Below are positions 1-8,615 of a stretch of DNA of 64,000 nucleotides, one piece after another. Under the pieces are notes generated by a model. That model had not been told where the DNA came from, ran no database searches, and saw only the letters and a program-made list of their open reading frames with translations. Positions within the stretch are counted from its first letter, which is position 1, and each line of letters opens with the position of its first letter. The stretch is from contig NZ_JAUSXB010000001.1 of NCBI RefSeq assembly GCF_030823375.1, positions 2,046,001 to 2,110,000 on the forward strand, in the 5' to 3' direction. Origin of the DNA: Pseudarthrobacter siccitolerans. Lineage in GTDB: Bacteria; Actinomycetota; Actinomycetes; Actinomycetales; Micrococcaceae. The position numbers and the translations under genes were made by a program.

Positions 1-48
1 AAGCGAGCTCGAGCGGTTCCTGCATGCGCCGCCCGCCTGACTCACGGG

Positions 49-116
49 GTTTCGACAGGCTCAACCACCGAAGTTTCGACAGGCTCAACCACGCGGGGGT
101 CGAAGGCTCAACCACC
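49..116. repeat. Three direct copies of a GTTTCGACAGGCTCAACCAC repeat
   Basis: Two near-perfect copies (49-69 and 73-92) and one degenerate copy (about 97-116) of a roughly 21-bp unit stand in tandem just past the 3' end of the RraA-like gene. The same unit occurs as a perfect 23+23 inverted repeat at 10082-10127 inside the glyA end, so this is a dispersed repeat family of the genome. Function is unknown; REP-like behaviour is an inference. Confidence 0.75.
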
Positions 117-125
117 GGGTTCTGG

Positions 126-803
126 CTACGCCTGCTCGACCAGGAGTCCCTTCGCCTTCAGTACGTCCGTCAGGTTGCACAGGTCAATGGTGGTGCCGCC
201 GGCCTTGTACAGGCTGATGAGCTCGCGCTCGGCGTCGTCGCGTTCCTGCGAGAGACGGATGACCTCCTCGATTTCATCCCTGCGGACCACCACTACACCG
301 TCGGCGTCGCCGCGGAGGACGTCGCCGGGGTAGATGATTTCGTCGCCGAAGACCACCGGGTGGTTGATGGGGCCGATCGTTTCCTTGACGGTGCCCTTGA
401 TGGAGACGCTGCCGGAGAAGACGGGCAATCCGAGCTCAATAAGGTCCTGGGTGTCCCGGACACCGGAGTCCGTCACCAGGCCGGCCAGTCCCTTCGCTTT
501 CATGGCGTTGCCGAGGACGTCGCCGAAAGTCCCGGCTTCCTCGTACTCCCCCGCCGCGGCCAGGATGACGTCCCCGGGCTCGGCATAGTGGATGGCCACC
601 TGCAGCATGAGGTTGTCGCGGGGCGCGCAGCGGACCGTGGTGGCGGGGCCGCAGAAGGACATGGACCTGTCGATCGGCTTGATGCGGGAGCTGAGGGCGC
701 CCTTGCGTCCCTGGGCCTCGTGGATGGTAGCGGACGAGAACTTCGCGAGCCGGCTGACGGCGTCGGCGCTGGGGCGGTCGACTGTGGTTTTAACGTGGAT
801 CAT
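126..803 (-). CDS. RraA-family aldolase (4-carboxy-4-hydroxy-2-oxoadipate aldolase / oxaloacetate decarboxylase-like)
   Basis: The 225-residue protein has the RraA/HMG-aldolase fold signature: the GLVTDSGVRD motif near residues 107-116 carries the catalytic Arg and metal-binding Asp, and the late GDADGVVVV stretch is typical of the family. Members cleave 4-hydroxy-4-methyl- or 4-carboxy-4-hydroxy-2-oxoadipate to pyruvate plus pyruvate or oxaloacetate, the last step of protocatechuate 4,5-cleavage or gallate pathways, and also decarboxylate oxaloacetate. The ATG follows GAAGGA at a good distance. It lies 25 bp after the aminotransferase gene on the same strand, so the two are probably cotranscribed. 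No other ring-cleavage genes are visible, so the true substrate is open. RNase E inhibition, the source of the family name, is not implied. Confidence 0.85.
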   Translation of the reverse strand: MIHVKTTVDRPSADAVSRLAKFSSATIHEAQGRKGALSSRIKPIDRSMSFCGPATTVRCAPRDNLMLQVAIHYAEPGDVILAAAGEYEEAGTFGDVLGNAMKAKGLAGLVTDSGVRDTQDLIELGLPVFSGSVSIKGTVKETIGPINHPVVFGDEIIYPGDVLRGDADGVVVVRRDEIEEVIRLSQERDDAERELISLYKAGGTTIDLCNLTDVLKAKGLLVEQA

Positions 804-828
804 GGCGTTTTTCCTTCGGTGGGTTGGG

Positions 829-2037
829 TCAGTTGAGGGCTTGGACGGCCTTGTCGATGGCAGCGATGGATTCTTCGATGATGTCCAGGCTGGTGGCGTA
901 GGAGATGCGGAAGTAGGGGCCCAGTCCGTAGGCGGATCCCTGGATGACGGCTACGGAGGCGGCCTCAAGGAGGTAGAGGGTGAAGTCCTGGTCGTTGCTG
1001 ATGACGGCGCCGTCCGGTGTTGACTTCCCGATGACCCCCGCACAGTTGACGTAGGCGTAGAAGGCGCCTTCCGGCGTCGTGCATGACAAACCGTCGACGA
1101 CGTTCAGGGCGGCGACTGCCGTGTCCCGCCTCTTGCGGTACACCTCGAGGCTGTCCCGGACGAAGCCCTGGTCACCGGTGAGGGCGGCGACGGTGGCGGC
1201 CTGGCTGACCGAGGAGGGGCAGGACGAGATCTGGGACTGCAGCTTGTTGATGGCGGCAATCACCGGTGCCGGCCCGGCCGCGTAGCCGAGCCGCCAGCCC
1301 GTCATCGCATAGGCCTTGGACACGCCGTTGACGGCAAGGATGCGGTCCTTCAGTTCGGGGGCCACCTCCACCAGGCTGGTGAGCTTGCCGTCGCCGAAGT
1401 AGATCTGGTCGTAGATTTCGTCGGTGAGTACGTGGACGTGCGGGTAGCCTGCCAGGACATCGGCGAGCGCCCGCAGTTCCGCGCGGGAGTACACGGCGCC
1501 GGTGGGGTTGGACGGCGCGTTGAGGATGACCCATGTGGTGCGGTCAGTGATGGCACCGGCCAAGGCCTCTGGAGTGAGCTTGAAGCCCACATCCTCGCCG
1601 CAGGAAACCACCACGGGCGTGCCTTCGTTGGCCAGCACCATGTCCGGGTACGAGACCCAGTAGGGAGCGGGAACGATCACTTCGTCGCCGGCGTCGAGCG
1701 ATGCCATGAAGGCGGTGAAAATAACTTGCTTGGCTCCGCCGCCGATGGTGATCTCGGCCGGGGTGTAGTGGAGCCCGGTGCGCTGCTCGAGGGTCTGGAG
1801 GATGGCCTTCTGCAGTTCGGGAGTACCGGTGACGGAGGTGTATTTGGTTTCACCGCGTTTGATGGCCTCGACGGCGGCTTCCTTGATGTGTTCAGGGGTG
1901 TCGAAGTCCGGCTCGCCGACCGTCAGGTCGAGGATGCGGCGCCCTTCAGCTTTCAGCTCCCGCACACGGGCCGCGGCAGCCACGCTGGCGGAAGACTTGA
2001 TGCGGGACACCCGCGAGGCAGGTACGAATTCAGACAT
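829..2037 (-). CDS. Class I/II pyridoxal-phosphate aminotransferase (aspartate aminotransferase-like)
   Basis: This 402-residue fold-type I aminotransferase shows the expected blocks: GGGAKQVIF near residue 98, the SNPTGAVYS motif near 176, the PLP-Schiff-base lysine in NGVSKAYAMTGWRLGYAAGP near residue 238, and a C-terminal Arg in FRISYATS that binds the substrate carboxylate. The length matches bacterial subgroup I-gamma aspartate aminotransferases (about 400). The start is the ATG at 2037, preceded by AGGAAGAG. It is upstream of the RraA-like aldolase in a two-gene operon. Because that aldolase can yield oxaloacetate or pyruvate, the aminotransferase may recycle these keto acids, but this link is inference. 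Exact amino-donor specificity cannot be read from sequence. Confidence 0.9.
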   Translation of the reverse strand: MSEFVPASRVSRIKSSASVAAAARVRELKAEGRRILDLTVGEPDFDTPEHIKEAAVEAIKRGETKYTSVTGTPELQKAILQTLEQRTGLHYTPAEITIGGGAKQVIFTAFMASLDAGDEVIVPAPYWVSYPDMVLANEGTPVVVSCGEDVGFKLTPEALAGAITDRTTWVILNAPSNPTGAVYSRAELRALADVLAGYPHVHVLTDEIYDQIYFGDGKLTSLVEVAPELKDRILAVNGVSKAYAMTGWRLGYAAGPAPVIAAINKLQSQISSCPSSVSQAATVAALTGDQGFVRDSLEVYRKRRDTAVAALNVVDGLSCTTPEGAFYAYVNCAGVIGKSTPDGAVISNDQDFTLYLLEAASVAVIQGSAYGLGPYFRISYATSLDIIEESIAAIDKAVQALN

Positions 2038-2286
2038 GGTCTCTTCCTAGGGAGTCAGGAGCGAGCGGTACTCGTTTCCATCGACACTAGGGAAATCCGA
2101 CGGGTCTGGATAAGACCAATACTGCGTGGACGGATAAGCGTCCCTTATGACTGGCAGACCCACAGTTTCCCGTTATGGGTCCAGTCACTATTGGTATTTC
2201 CGCGGACCGCGCCTTACTGCCTAGCCTCGTAGGTGGCCCATCCGCGGAGTTGGCCCCTCAGGCAAGATTCGAACCGAGGAGTGATC
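2038..2286. promoter_or_regulatory. Divergent intergenic region between aminotransferase and HTH gene
   Basis: This 249-bp region must hold both divergent promoters. Two short inverted repeats are visible: GGTCT/AGACC around 2101-2115 and an imperfect ATAAG...CTTAT around 2132-2147. They could be regulator sites, but no regulator can be assigned. Confidence 0.4.
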
Positions 2287-2796
2287 ATGGCCGTGATGCA
2301 CCAAGGAGATATCGGCTACTACCGTTACGGCGGAACGCCCAAGCCTGACAAGGCCGCCCTCGAAGCTGAAAAGATCCGGAAGCTGCTGAAAACGAACCGG
2401 CAGCGGCTTGCCTTCAACGCCAGCAGCAGCCGCCCCCTGTCCGCCCGGCTGAACCAACACATTGCTCAGGCGCTCCGGGACGGCATGAAGGTCACCCGCC
2501 TGGCCCAGGCTGCCGGGCTTTCACGCTGGACGGTCCGCACCATCGGGCTGACTTATGACGACCTGCTGCCATCCGGCCAGCCTGCGGAACAGCAGCTCGC
2601 CGATATTGCCGGGCTGAAGTCCGAGCTTGCCGAACTGGAGGAATCAAGGGCTGCCCTGGAAAAGCGGCGGCTCCACCTCCTGGCCGCTGCCCGCCGGCTC
2701 GGCCTGATGGACGACTTCGAGCTGGCGGCGCTGAGCGGCCTCCAAAGTGAGGCCATCCGCAAAATGACATGGGGACAACAGGTCCAAGTTCTCTAG
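2287..2796 (+). CDS. Small HTH-containing protein of unknown role
   Basis: Starting at the ATG at 2287, which has GAGGAG five bases upstream, this is a 169-residue protein. Residues about 60-95 (ALRDGMKVTRLAQAAGLSRW) look like a helix-turn-helix of the type used to read DNA or to guide recombinases. Residues about 110-145 are rich in Leu, Glu and Ala and look like a coiled coil (ELAELEESRAALEKRRLHLL), suggesting a dimer. The N-terminal 40 residues are basic. No family was recognised beyond this. It lies 47 bp before the universal stress protein gene and may be cotranscribed with it. An in-frame start at 2233 exists but lacks a ribosome binding site. Confidence 0.7.
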   Translation: MAVMHQGDIGYYRYGGTPKPDKAALEAEKIRKLLKTNRQRLAFNASSSRPLSARLNQHIAQALRDGMKVTRLAQAAGLSRWTVRTIGLTYDDLLPSGQPAEQQLADIAGLKSELAELEESRAALEKRRLHLLAAARRLGLMDDFELAALSGLQSEAIRKMTWGQQVQVL

Positions 2797-2843
2797 ACTG
2801 GCTTCTGAACGCCAAGTGACGGACACCAGAAAAGGAGCAAGGC

Positions 2844-3266
2844 ATGAGCGGAGTAGTTGTTGTAGGTGTGGATGGCAGTGAGTCGGCACGAAAAGCCGCG
2901 GAGGCTGCGCGGGACCTGGCGGCCTCGCTGGGAGCTTCGCTCCACGTGGTGACCGCCTTCGAGACCGAGAGCGCCGAGACCTTCGGCGTAGGGTCGGACA
3001 AGGTGCGGATTTCCAACGCGGACAGCGCCGAAATCGTAGCGAACGGTTTGGGTACATCGGGACAACGTGTGGAGATCACCCACTCGGCCGCCCGCGGCAA
3101 ACCGGCTGATGCCCTGATCAAGGAAGCCATCCGCCTGGACGCGAAGGTCATCGTGGTGGGCAACCGCAGGATGCGCGGCATCGGCCGGCTCCTGGGCAGC
3201 GTCGCCAACAGTGTGGCGCACAACGCCCCCTGCGACGTCTACATCGCCAACACCTACGACGACTAG
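2844..3266 (+). CDS. Universal stress protein, UspA family
   Basis: The 140-residue single-domain Usp starts with the typical VVVVGVDGSESARKAAEAA strand-loop-helix. It ends with the ATP-binding-type signature GNRRMRGIGRLLGSVANSVAHNAPC, matching the G-x2-G-x9-G-(S/T) pattern, so it probably binds ATP. A strong AAAAGGAG site precedes the ATG. Usp proteins of this type help actinobacteria through starvation, hypoxia or redox stress; the specific trigger is unknown. The gene ends 59 bp before the first copy of the dispersed palindrome, which is a likely terminator. Confidence 0.95.
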   Translation: MSGVVVVGVDGSESARKAAEAARDLAASLGASLHVVTAFETESAETFGVGSDKVRISNADSAEIVANGLGTSGQRVEITHSAARGKPADALIKEAIRLDAKVIVVGNRRMRGIGRLLGSVANSVAHNAPCDVYIANTYDD

Positions 3267-3324
3267 CGGCCCGCGCGGCAAGCGGCTTTAGAGCCAAGCG
3301 GGCTTTTAAAGCAAGCGGCTTAAA

Positions 3325-3374
3325 TAAAGCAAGCGGACGACGACGGGACCTCCCGCCGTCGTCCGCTTGCTTTA
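3325..3374. terminator. Dispersed GACGACGGCGGGA palindrome, copy A
   Basis: A hairpin of about 24 bp with a 2-base loop, flanked by TAAAGC/GCTTTA, lies between the convergent usp gene and the small membrane protein gene. The region just upstream (3290-3324) holds shorter degenerate repeats of the outer GCAAGCGGCTTTAA arm. Confidence 0.8.
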
Positions 3375-3515
3375 AGTAAGGGTGCGGGCCACCTGGATCA
3401 TTGGTATTGCTCCCGCGCAGTTAAGGACGGGAGCCATGCGCCCAACACGGCCAGCGCACTGATCCAGGTTGTTGCCTGCCGTTTCCGGCCCGCACGGTCT
3501 TCTGGCCGGGCGGCG

Positions 3516-3668
3516 TCAGACGCTGGTTCTCCGCTTCAGCCAGCCCCATACAGCGGTGGCCACAAACAGGACCAGGCCGATGATCGCCAGCCACAGCAGG
3601 CCCTTGATCACGAAGCCCAGTACGGACAGAACGAGCCAAATGATAAGCAGTGTGATGATTAGTCCCAT
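3516..3668 (-). CDS. Small hydrophobic membrane protein (50 aa)
   Basis: A 50-residue reading frame starting at the ATG at 3668 encodes two adjacent hydrophobic segments (about residues 3-20 and 23-43), rich in Leu, Ile and Val, followed by the basic tail WLKRRTSV. This pattern matches the short 'hydrophobic protein' family often annotated in Arthrobacter and Streptomyces; function is unknown. No clear Shine-Dalgarno is seen, so the mRNA may be leaderless. It converges on usp with palindrome copy A between them. The fit to a known small-protein pattern and the full hydrophobic run support it as real. Confidence 0.7.
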   Translation of the reverse strand: MGLIITLLIIWLVLSVLGFVIKGLLWLAIIGLVLFVATAVWGWLKRRTSV

Positions 3669-3710
3669 AGGGGAAGCTTAGGCCACCGAGGGGACAGCCC
3701 GCGCCAAGCG

Positions 3711-3947
3711 TTAGCTGGACACGTCCCGCTCAATTTCCTCGGCTAGGTCGTCCACGGCTTCGGGGCGCAGGTCGATGCCGGCCTCCTCGAACCGCTCCTC
3801 CAGCACGTGGGTTACGTCGTCCTGCACGTGGCCCAGGCGGATTTCATCCTTGACGTCTTCGGCAATACTTTCCGCGGTCTCCACGGCGTCAACCTCCTCT
3901 ACGCTGTCGTCGTCAAAAGGGGCACCGGTATCAGCTTGGTCAGTCAT
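3711..3947 (-). CDS. Small acidic protein of unknown function
   Basis: The 78-residue protein is very acidic (long runs of Asp and Glu) and contains a predicted helical stretch around residues 30-75 (EDVKDEIRLGHVQDDVTHVL and following). It has no membrane segment or cysteine. No family was recognised. It stands 43 bp before the small hydrophobic protein gene on the same strand and 60-100 bp after palindrome copy B, so it is probably the first gene of its own short transcript. Codon use is like that of neighbours. Confidence 0.6.
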   Translation of the reverse strand: MTDQADTGAPFDDDSVEEVDAVETAESIAEDVKDEIRLGHVQDDVTHVLEERFEEAGIDLRPEAVDDLAEEIERDVSS

Positions 3948-4007
3948 ACTTCATCGTTGCCGGTCGGCGGCGGTCGGTCAATGACGGGAACGGCTTAAAG
4001 GCAAGCG

Positions 4008-4035
4008 GACGACGGCGGGACCTCCCGCCGTCGTC
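4008..4035. terminator. Dispersed palindrome, copy B
   Basis: Perfect 13-bp arms GACGACGGCGGGA/TCCCGCCGTCGTC with a CC loop start 20 bp after the stop codon of the 4055-4273 gene. This is the probable end of the long glycine operon transcript. Confidence 0.8.
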
Positions 4036-4054
4036 GGCTCCCCGTTCGAAATGC

Positions 4055-4273
4055 CTAGCCTTTGATCTCCACCTTGACGAAGTCCTGCCGGTGGAACATC
4101 CGCCGCTCAGGCCAGCCGTCCATGACCACCCAGATGACGGAGCCGTCAGGGGTGGCGCCGTCAACCACCCCGCAGCCGAGGGGCTGGCCGTCCCGTGAAA
4201 GCCGCACCCACTGCCCGGGCGGCAAGGCGTTCCAGGAGACGCGCCGCCAGCTGTGCACTGCAGTCGGTTCCAT
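4055..4273 (-). CDS. Conserved-looking small protein of unknown function
   Basis: This 72-residue protein is rich in Trp, Arg and Gly, with the sequence GQWVRLSRDGQPLGCGVVDG near residues 20-40 and IWVVMDGWPERRMFH near 46-60. The pattern of beta strands suggests a small beta-barrel, but no family was recognised. It lies 6 bp after the purU stop codon, so it is the last gene of the glycine operon. Its upstream bases overlap the purU end (GGTAGG before the ATG). Confidence 0.6.
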   Translation of the reverse strand: MEPTAVHSWRRVSWNALPPGQWVRLSRDGQPLGCGVVDGATPDGSVIWVVMDGWPERRMFHRQDFVKVEIKG

Positions 4274-4279
4274 TTGCGC

Positions 4280-5212
4280 CTACCGCAGGATGACCGTGCG
4301 GTTGCCCAGCAGCAGGATGCGCCCCTCGCAGTGCCAGCGGACAGCATTCCGGAGGGCCACGCACTCGGCGTCCCGGCCCACCGCCACCAGGTCATCGGCC
4401 GTGTATGTGTGGTCCACCTCGATCACCTGCTGCGAGATGATCGGGCCCTCATCGAGTTCGGCGTTGACATAGTGAGCCGTAGCGCCCACCGTCTTGACGC
4501 CGCGTTCGTAGGCCTGGTGGTAGGGCTTGGCGCCCTTGAAGCTGGGCAGGAACGAGTGGTGGATGTTGATGGTCCGGCCGGCAAGCTTGGCGGAGAGCTC
4601 GTCACTGAGCACCTGCATGTACCGGGCCAGGACCACGAGTTCCACGTCGAACGTATCCACGAGTTCCAGCAGCCGGGCCTCCGCGTCAGCCTTCGTGCTG
4701 GAGGTGACCGGAACATGGAAGAACGGAATGCCGTGCCACTGGACCAGGCCCTCCTGGTCCCGGTGGTTGGAGACGACGGCGACGATCTCCACCGGGATAT
4801 CGCCTGTGCGTGCCCGGAACAGCAGATCGTTGAGGCAGTGGCCCATCCTGGACACCATCACCAGCACCCGGCGCTTCCGGCCATGCGGCTCCAGCTGCCA
4901 GTTCATCTGCCACTTCTCCCCCACCGGCCCGAAGTCGCGGCGCAGGTCCTCGGTGCCGGGCTGCTGCCCGGTACCTGACACGGACGGTTCCGAAGCGAAG
5001 TGCACCCGCATAAAGAAGTGCCCCTGCGCCTTGTCGCCATACTGCTTGATGTCGATGATGTCGCAGCCGCGTTCCAGCAGGAACGCCGAGACTGCGTGCA
5101 CAATCCCCGGCGACTCCGCACAGTCAACCGTCAGAACATGCTCGACGGCGGCAACGGGCTCCGCCGTCGAGTCACCTGCCGCGGGGGCTGTCGTTTCGAC
5201 TGCCGTGGTCAC
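4280..5212 (-). CDS. purU: Formyltetrahydrofolate deformylase
   Basis: PurU hydrolyses 10-formyl-THF to formate and THF. Residues about 27-110 form the N-terminal ACT domain (starting LTVDCAESPGIVHAVSAFL); residues about 115-305 form the formyltransferase-like domain. The catalytic Asn, His and Asp are in VSNHRDQEG, INIHHSFLPSFKGAKPYHQA and NAELDEGPIISQQ. Length 310 is slightly above the usual 280-290 because of an Ala/Thr-rich N-terminal extension. The GTG start overlaps the cycA stop codon (GTGA), so translation is coupled. In this operon it would release THF from one-carbon units produced by the glycine cleavage system, as in glycine-betaine and sarcosine catabolic clusters of related bacteria. 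Confidence 0.95.
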   Translation of the reverse strand: MTTAVETTAPAAGDSTAEPVAAVEHVLTVDCAESPGIVHAVSAFLLERGCDIIDIKQYGDKAQGHFFMRVHFASEPSVSGTGQQPGTEDLRRDFGPVGEKWQMNWQLEPHGRKRRVLVMVSRMGHCLNDLLFRARTGDIPVEIVAVVSNHRDQEGLVQWHGIPFFHVPVTSSTKADAEARLLELVDTFDVELVVLARYMQVLSDELSAKLAGRTINIHHSFLPSFKGAKPYHQAYERGVKTVGATAHYVNAELDEGPIISQQVIEVDHTYTADDLVAVGRDAECVALRNAVRWHCEGRILLLGNRTVILR

Positions 5213-6699
5213 TTCTTCACCCCGTCTTTCACTGCACCGTCCAGGTCACGCCCGATAGCGGACGCCTCGGTGTCCATATCCTGCGCCAGCTCCGACTTGA
5301 ACGTCTCGTAGCGGGCTACGTGCGCGGGCCGGCGGCGCAGCACCAGCCACGCGGCGCCGAGCAGGATGAACCACACAGGGGTGACCAGAAGGGCAACCAG
5401 CGTGTCCGGCTGCGTGGTCAGCGCCCACAGGACGAAGGCGAAGAACGCGAACACCGTCCAGACCATCGGGATCCCGCCGGGCATCCGGTACTTCGAGGCA
5501 GCGTGCAGGTGCGGGCGGCGGCGGCGGAACGCCAGGTAGCTGGCCAGGATGATAGACCAGACGAACACAAAGCAGACGGCGGACACGGTGGTCACCATGT
5601 CGAAGGCCTTGCCGATGTCCTGGCCTGCGTACATCAGCACCACGCCGGAGAGCAGCAGCACGCAGGAGAGGAACAACGCGTTCTGCGGCACCTTCCGGTT
5701 GGACAGCCGGCGGAAGACCGACGGCGCGTCCCCTTCCTGTGCCAGCCCGTAGACCATGCGGGAGGTGGAGTAGATGCCGGAGTTGGCCGAAGACATGGCC
5801 GAGCTGAGGACCACCAGGTTCACCACGGTGGCGGCGGCGCCTAGGCCGGCCAGGGAAAACATGGCGATGAACGGGCTGTGGCCGGCCTGGAACTGGGTCC
5901 ACGGGGTGACGGACATCAGGATGATGAGGGCGCCCACGTAGAACAGGAGGACACGGATGGGAATGGAGTTGATGGCCTTGGGCAGGTTCTTTTCCGGGTC
6001 CTTCGCTTCGGCAGCCGTGGTACCCACCAGCTCAATGCCCACAAACGCGAACACCGCAATCTGGAAGCCGGCCACAAAACCCATGAACTCGTTCGGGAAG
6101 AATCCGCCGTGGCTCCACAGGTTCGTGAAGGCGGCAGGGCCGGCGTCGGACTGGAAGCCCGTGAAGATCATGAACATGCCCACGATGATCAGCGCGGCGA
6201 TGGCAATGATCTTGATCAGTGCGAACCAGAACTCGGTTTCGCCGAAGGCCTTGACGGTCACCAGGTTCAGGAACAGCAGGATGGCTATGGTGGCCAGGCC
6301 CGGGATCCAGAGCGGCAGTCCCGGCCAGAGTTCCTTGGAGTAGCCGGCGATCGCGATCACGTCGGCGATTCCGGTGATCACCCAGCAGAACCAGTAGGTC
6401 CAGCCGGTGAAAAAGCCCGCCCAGGGGCCCAGGAGGTCTGCAGCGAAGTCGCTGAAGGATTTGTAGTTCAGGTTGCTCAGCAGCAGTTCACCCATGGCCC
6501 GCATGACGAAGAACAGCATGAAGCCGATGATCATGTAGACGAAAATGACAGACGGTCCGGCCGCGGAGATGGTTTTGCCAGAGCCCATGAACAGGCCCGT
6601 GCCGATGGCGCCGCCTATGGCGATCAGCTGGATGTGCCTGTTGGTGAGCTGCCGCTCAAGGTGCGGCTCCTGGCGGGAAATTACAGGTTTAGTTGTCAC
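5209..6699 (-). CDS. cycA: D-serine/D-alanine/glycine-type amino acid permease (APC family)
   Basis: This 496-residue permease has about 12 hydrophobic segments and the APC hallmark IGGAIGTGLFMGSGKTISAA in the first. The N-terminal 200 residues closely resemble E. coli CycA as I remember it (LTNRHIQLIAIGGAIGTGLF, FVMRAMGELLLSNLNYKSFS, WTYWFCWVITGIADV). CycA is a proton symporter for glycine, D-alanine, D-serine and related compounds. Its position inside the riboswitch-led glycine operon fits glycine or serine uptake. The start overlaps the end of the metF-like gene by 11 bp, and its stop overlaps the purU start. The C-terminal tail of about 40 residues is hydrophilic. Confidence 0.9.
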   Translation of the reverse strand: MTTKPVISRQEPHLERQLTNRHIQLIAIGGAIGTGLFMGSGKTISAAGPSVIFVYMIIGFMLFFVMRAMGELLLSNLNYKSFSDFAADLLGPWAGFFTGWTYWFCWVITGIADVIAIAGYSKELWPGLPLWIPGLATIAILLFLNLVTVKAFGETEFWFALIKIIAIAALIIVGMFMIFTGFQSDAGPAAFTNLWSHGGFFPNEFMGFVAGFQIAVFAFVGIELVGTTAAEAKDPEKNLPKAINSIPIRVLLFYVGALIILMSVTPWTQFQAGHSPFIAMFSLAGLGAAATVVNLVVLSSAMSSANSGIYSTSRMVYGLAQEGDAPSVFRRLSNRKVPQNALFLSCVLLLSGVVLMYAGQDIGKAFDMVTTVSAVCFVFVWSIILASYLAFRRRRPHLHAASKYRMPGGIPMVWTVFAFFAFVLWALTTQPDTLVALLVTPVWFILLGAAWLVLRRRPAHVARYETFKSELAQDMDTEASAIGRDLDGAVKDGVKK

Positions 6700-7537
6700 G
6701 TGCTGCTCCTCGAATCAATGCTGCCTGGAGTGCTGAAGTGGACGCCTGGTCCGGCCCGGCAGGAAAGGAATTGCCGGGCATGGAATCAAGGCTGTTGAAG
6801 CTGTAAAGATGGATACCAGCGATGTTGCCGGGCTGGCTTTCGAGGCCGGCGATCAGGCTGTCCGGCGAGTAGCGGTCGCCGGACAGGAGTTTGCGGGCCA
6901 GCGGGCCCTTGCGGCTGAGGAACTTGAGGGAACTTCCGACGCCGATCTGCCCGGCCAGTGCCACCAGTTTGGTCCGCGGGACGGACCCGGCCACGCCCGC
7001 CCACAGGGGCAGGTGGACGCCTTCACGGCGCAGGAGCGCCGCGAAGTCATGGATTTTCCCGGCGGAGAAGCACATCTGGGTGACCACGTGCATGGCCAGG
7101 TGCTGCTTAGCCAAAAGACCGTCGAGCAGGTCCACCGGGCTAACCAGCGGATGGCCCTCCGGGTACCCCGCGACACCCACCCGCATCATCCCGCCGCTGT
7201 ACTGCGCGATGTCCTCGAGGACCGGAAGCGCCGAGTCATAGACACCGGCAGGCTCTTTCCGGTCTCCCCCAATAACGAAGACTTCGCGGATACCCGCCGC
7301 ATCGCAGACGCGGACGATCTCGGTGAGCTCGGCGCGGCTGCGGAGGCTGCGGGCGGCGAGATGTGGCACCACGGTGTAGCCGGCGTCGCTCAGCTCCACC
7401 GCGGTGCGCATGGTCCGCTCGATGCCGTGGTGCGGCAGGCACGTCACGCTAAGCGTGGTGGTCTTGGGCACCAGGGCCTGGACCTGCTCAACGATTCCCT
7501 CTGTAGGGATGATTTCGATTCTGATGGGGAACATCAT
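6689..7537 (-). CDS. Methylenetetrahydrofolate reductase-like protein
   Basis: The 282-residue protein has the layout of a TIM-barrel FAD-dependent MetF-family enzyme: an early IEIIPTEG strand, VTCLPHHGIERTMRTA near residue 33, VPHLAARSLRSRAEL near 58, EVFVIGGDRKEP near 84, VGVAGYPEGHP near 120 and a final GIHLYSFNS. It is more distant from classical MetF than usual and lies in a glycine/serine operon, not with metH or metE. It probably uses 5,10-methylene-THF, the product of GcvT and GlyA, but may act as an alternative reductase or dehydrogenase. Two ATG codons in a row (7537, 7534) follow AGGA; the second has better spacing. Confidence 0.75.
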   Translation of the reverse strand: MMFPIRIEIIPTEGIVEQVQALVPKTTTLSVTCLPHHGIERTMRTAVELSDAGYTVVPHLAARSLRSRAELTEIVRVCDAAGIREVFVIGGDRKEPAGVYDSALPVLEDIAQYSGGMMRVGVAGYPEGHPLVSPVDLLDGLLAKQHLAMHVVTQMCFSAGKIHDFAALLRREGVHLPLWAGVAGSVPRTKLVALAGQIGVGSSLKFLSRKGPLARKLLSGDRYSPDSLIAGLESQPGNIAGIHLYSFNSLDSMPGNSFPAGPDQASTSALQAALIRGAARDN

Positions 7538-7593
7538 TGGTCCTGTCTGTTCATCAGGTATTGGTCATCAGATCTGGCCGGAGGCCGGGGCCA

Positions 7594-8601
7594 TCACGCC
7601 GTTGCGGCCAAAAGGGAGCTGGCTTCCTGGCGGGTGCTGCCGGAGGACTCGATGTGGGCGAGTTCGGCGGGGATCTCCCAGCCTTTCTTCCGCATCGCGG
7701 TGGCCCAGAGCCGGCCGGCGCGGTAGGAGGAACGGACCAGCGGGCCGGACATCACCCCAAGGAAGCCGATCTCGTCCGCTTCCTGCTGCAGGTCCACGAA
7801 CTCCTGCGGCTTGACCCACCGGTCCACCGGCAGGTGCCGCTCGGACGGGCGCAGGTACTGGGTGATGGTGATCAGGTCGCACCCGGCCTCGTGCAGGTCC
7901 CGCAGCGCCTCGGAAATCTCTTCGCGGGTTTCGCCCATGCCCAGGATCAGGTTGGACTTGGTCACCATGCCCAGGTTCCGGCCCTGCGTGATCACATCCA
8001 GGGACCGGTCGTACCGGAACGCCGGCCGGATCCGCTTGAAAATCCTCGGCACCGTCTCCACGTTGTGGGCGAACACCTCGGGCTTGGAATCGCAGATCGC
8101 GGCGATGTGTTCGGGTTTGCCGGAGAAGTCCGGGATCAACAGCTCCACCCCGGTGCCGGGGTTCAGCTCATGGATCTTCCGGACCGTCTCTGCGTACAGC
8201 CACACACCCTCGTCCTCGAGGTCGTCCCTGGCCACCCCGGTGACGGTGGCGTAGCGCAACTGCATGGCCTGCACGGACCTTGCCACCTTGGTCGGTTCGA
8301 ACCGGTCCACCGGGGAGGGTTTGCCGGTATCGATCTGGCAGAAATCACACCGCCGGGTGCACTCGGAGCCGCCGATCAGGAACGTGGCTTCCTTGTCCTC
8401 CCAGCACTCAAAGATGTTGGGGCAGCCGGCCTCCTCGCACACCGTGTGCAGGCCTTCCTTCTTCACCAGGTTCTTCAACCCGACGAATTCCGGGCCCATC
8501 TGGACCTTGGCCTTGATCCACTCCGGCTTGCGCTCCACCGGGACAGCCGAGTTGCGCTGTTCAACGCGCAAAAGCTTCCGGCCTTCAGGTGCCAATGTCA
8601 T
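7594..8601 (-). CDS. lipA: Lipoyl synthase
   Basis: This radical-SAM enzyme inserts two sulfurs into octanoylated lipoyl domains. The auxiliary cluster motif [12 protein letters not shown] and the radical-[12 protein letters not shown] motif are both present, as is the C-terminal RSSY used by the auxiliary cluster. Length 335 is normal when read from the ATG at 8601, which has GAAGAG upstream; an in-frame ATG at 8622 would overlap sdaA. Its place between sdaA and the metF-like gene, downstream of gcvH in the same direction, suggests that it supplies lipoylation of GcvH when the glycine operon is induced. lipB is not in the window. Confidence 0.93.
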   Translation of the reverse strand: MTLAPEGRKLLRVEQRNSAVPVERKPEWIKAKVQMGPEFVGLKNLVKKEGLHTVCEEAGCPNIFECWEDKEATFLIGGSECTRRCDFCQIDTGKPSPVDRFEPTKVARSVQAMQLRYATVTGVARDDLEDEGVWLYAETVRKIHELNPGTGVELLIPDFSGKPEHIAAICDSKPEVFAHNVETVPRIFKRIRPAFRYDRSLDVITQGRNLGMVTKSNLILGMGETREEISEALRDLHEAGCDLITITQYLRPSERHLPVDRWVKPQEFVDLQQEADEIGFLGVMSGPLVRSSYRAGRLWATAMRKKGWEIPAELAHIESSGSTRQEASSLLAATA

Positions 8602-8615
8602 GTGGTTCTCTTCTT

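Noticed and set aside
24..836. Long plus-strand frame over the RraA-like gene, and similar long antisense frames over most genes
   Set aside because: These frames are complementary to clear enzymes, have low-complexity Gly/Val/Asp/Arg composition typical of high-GC antisense, and lack ribosome sites.
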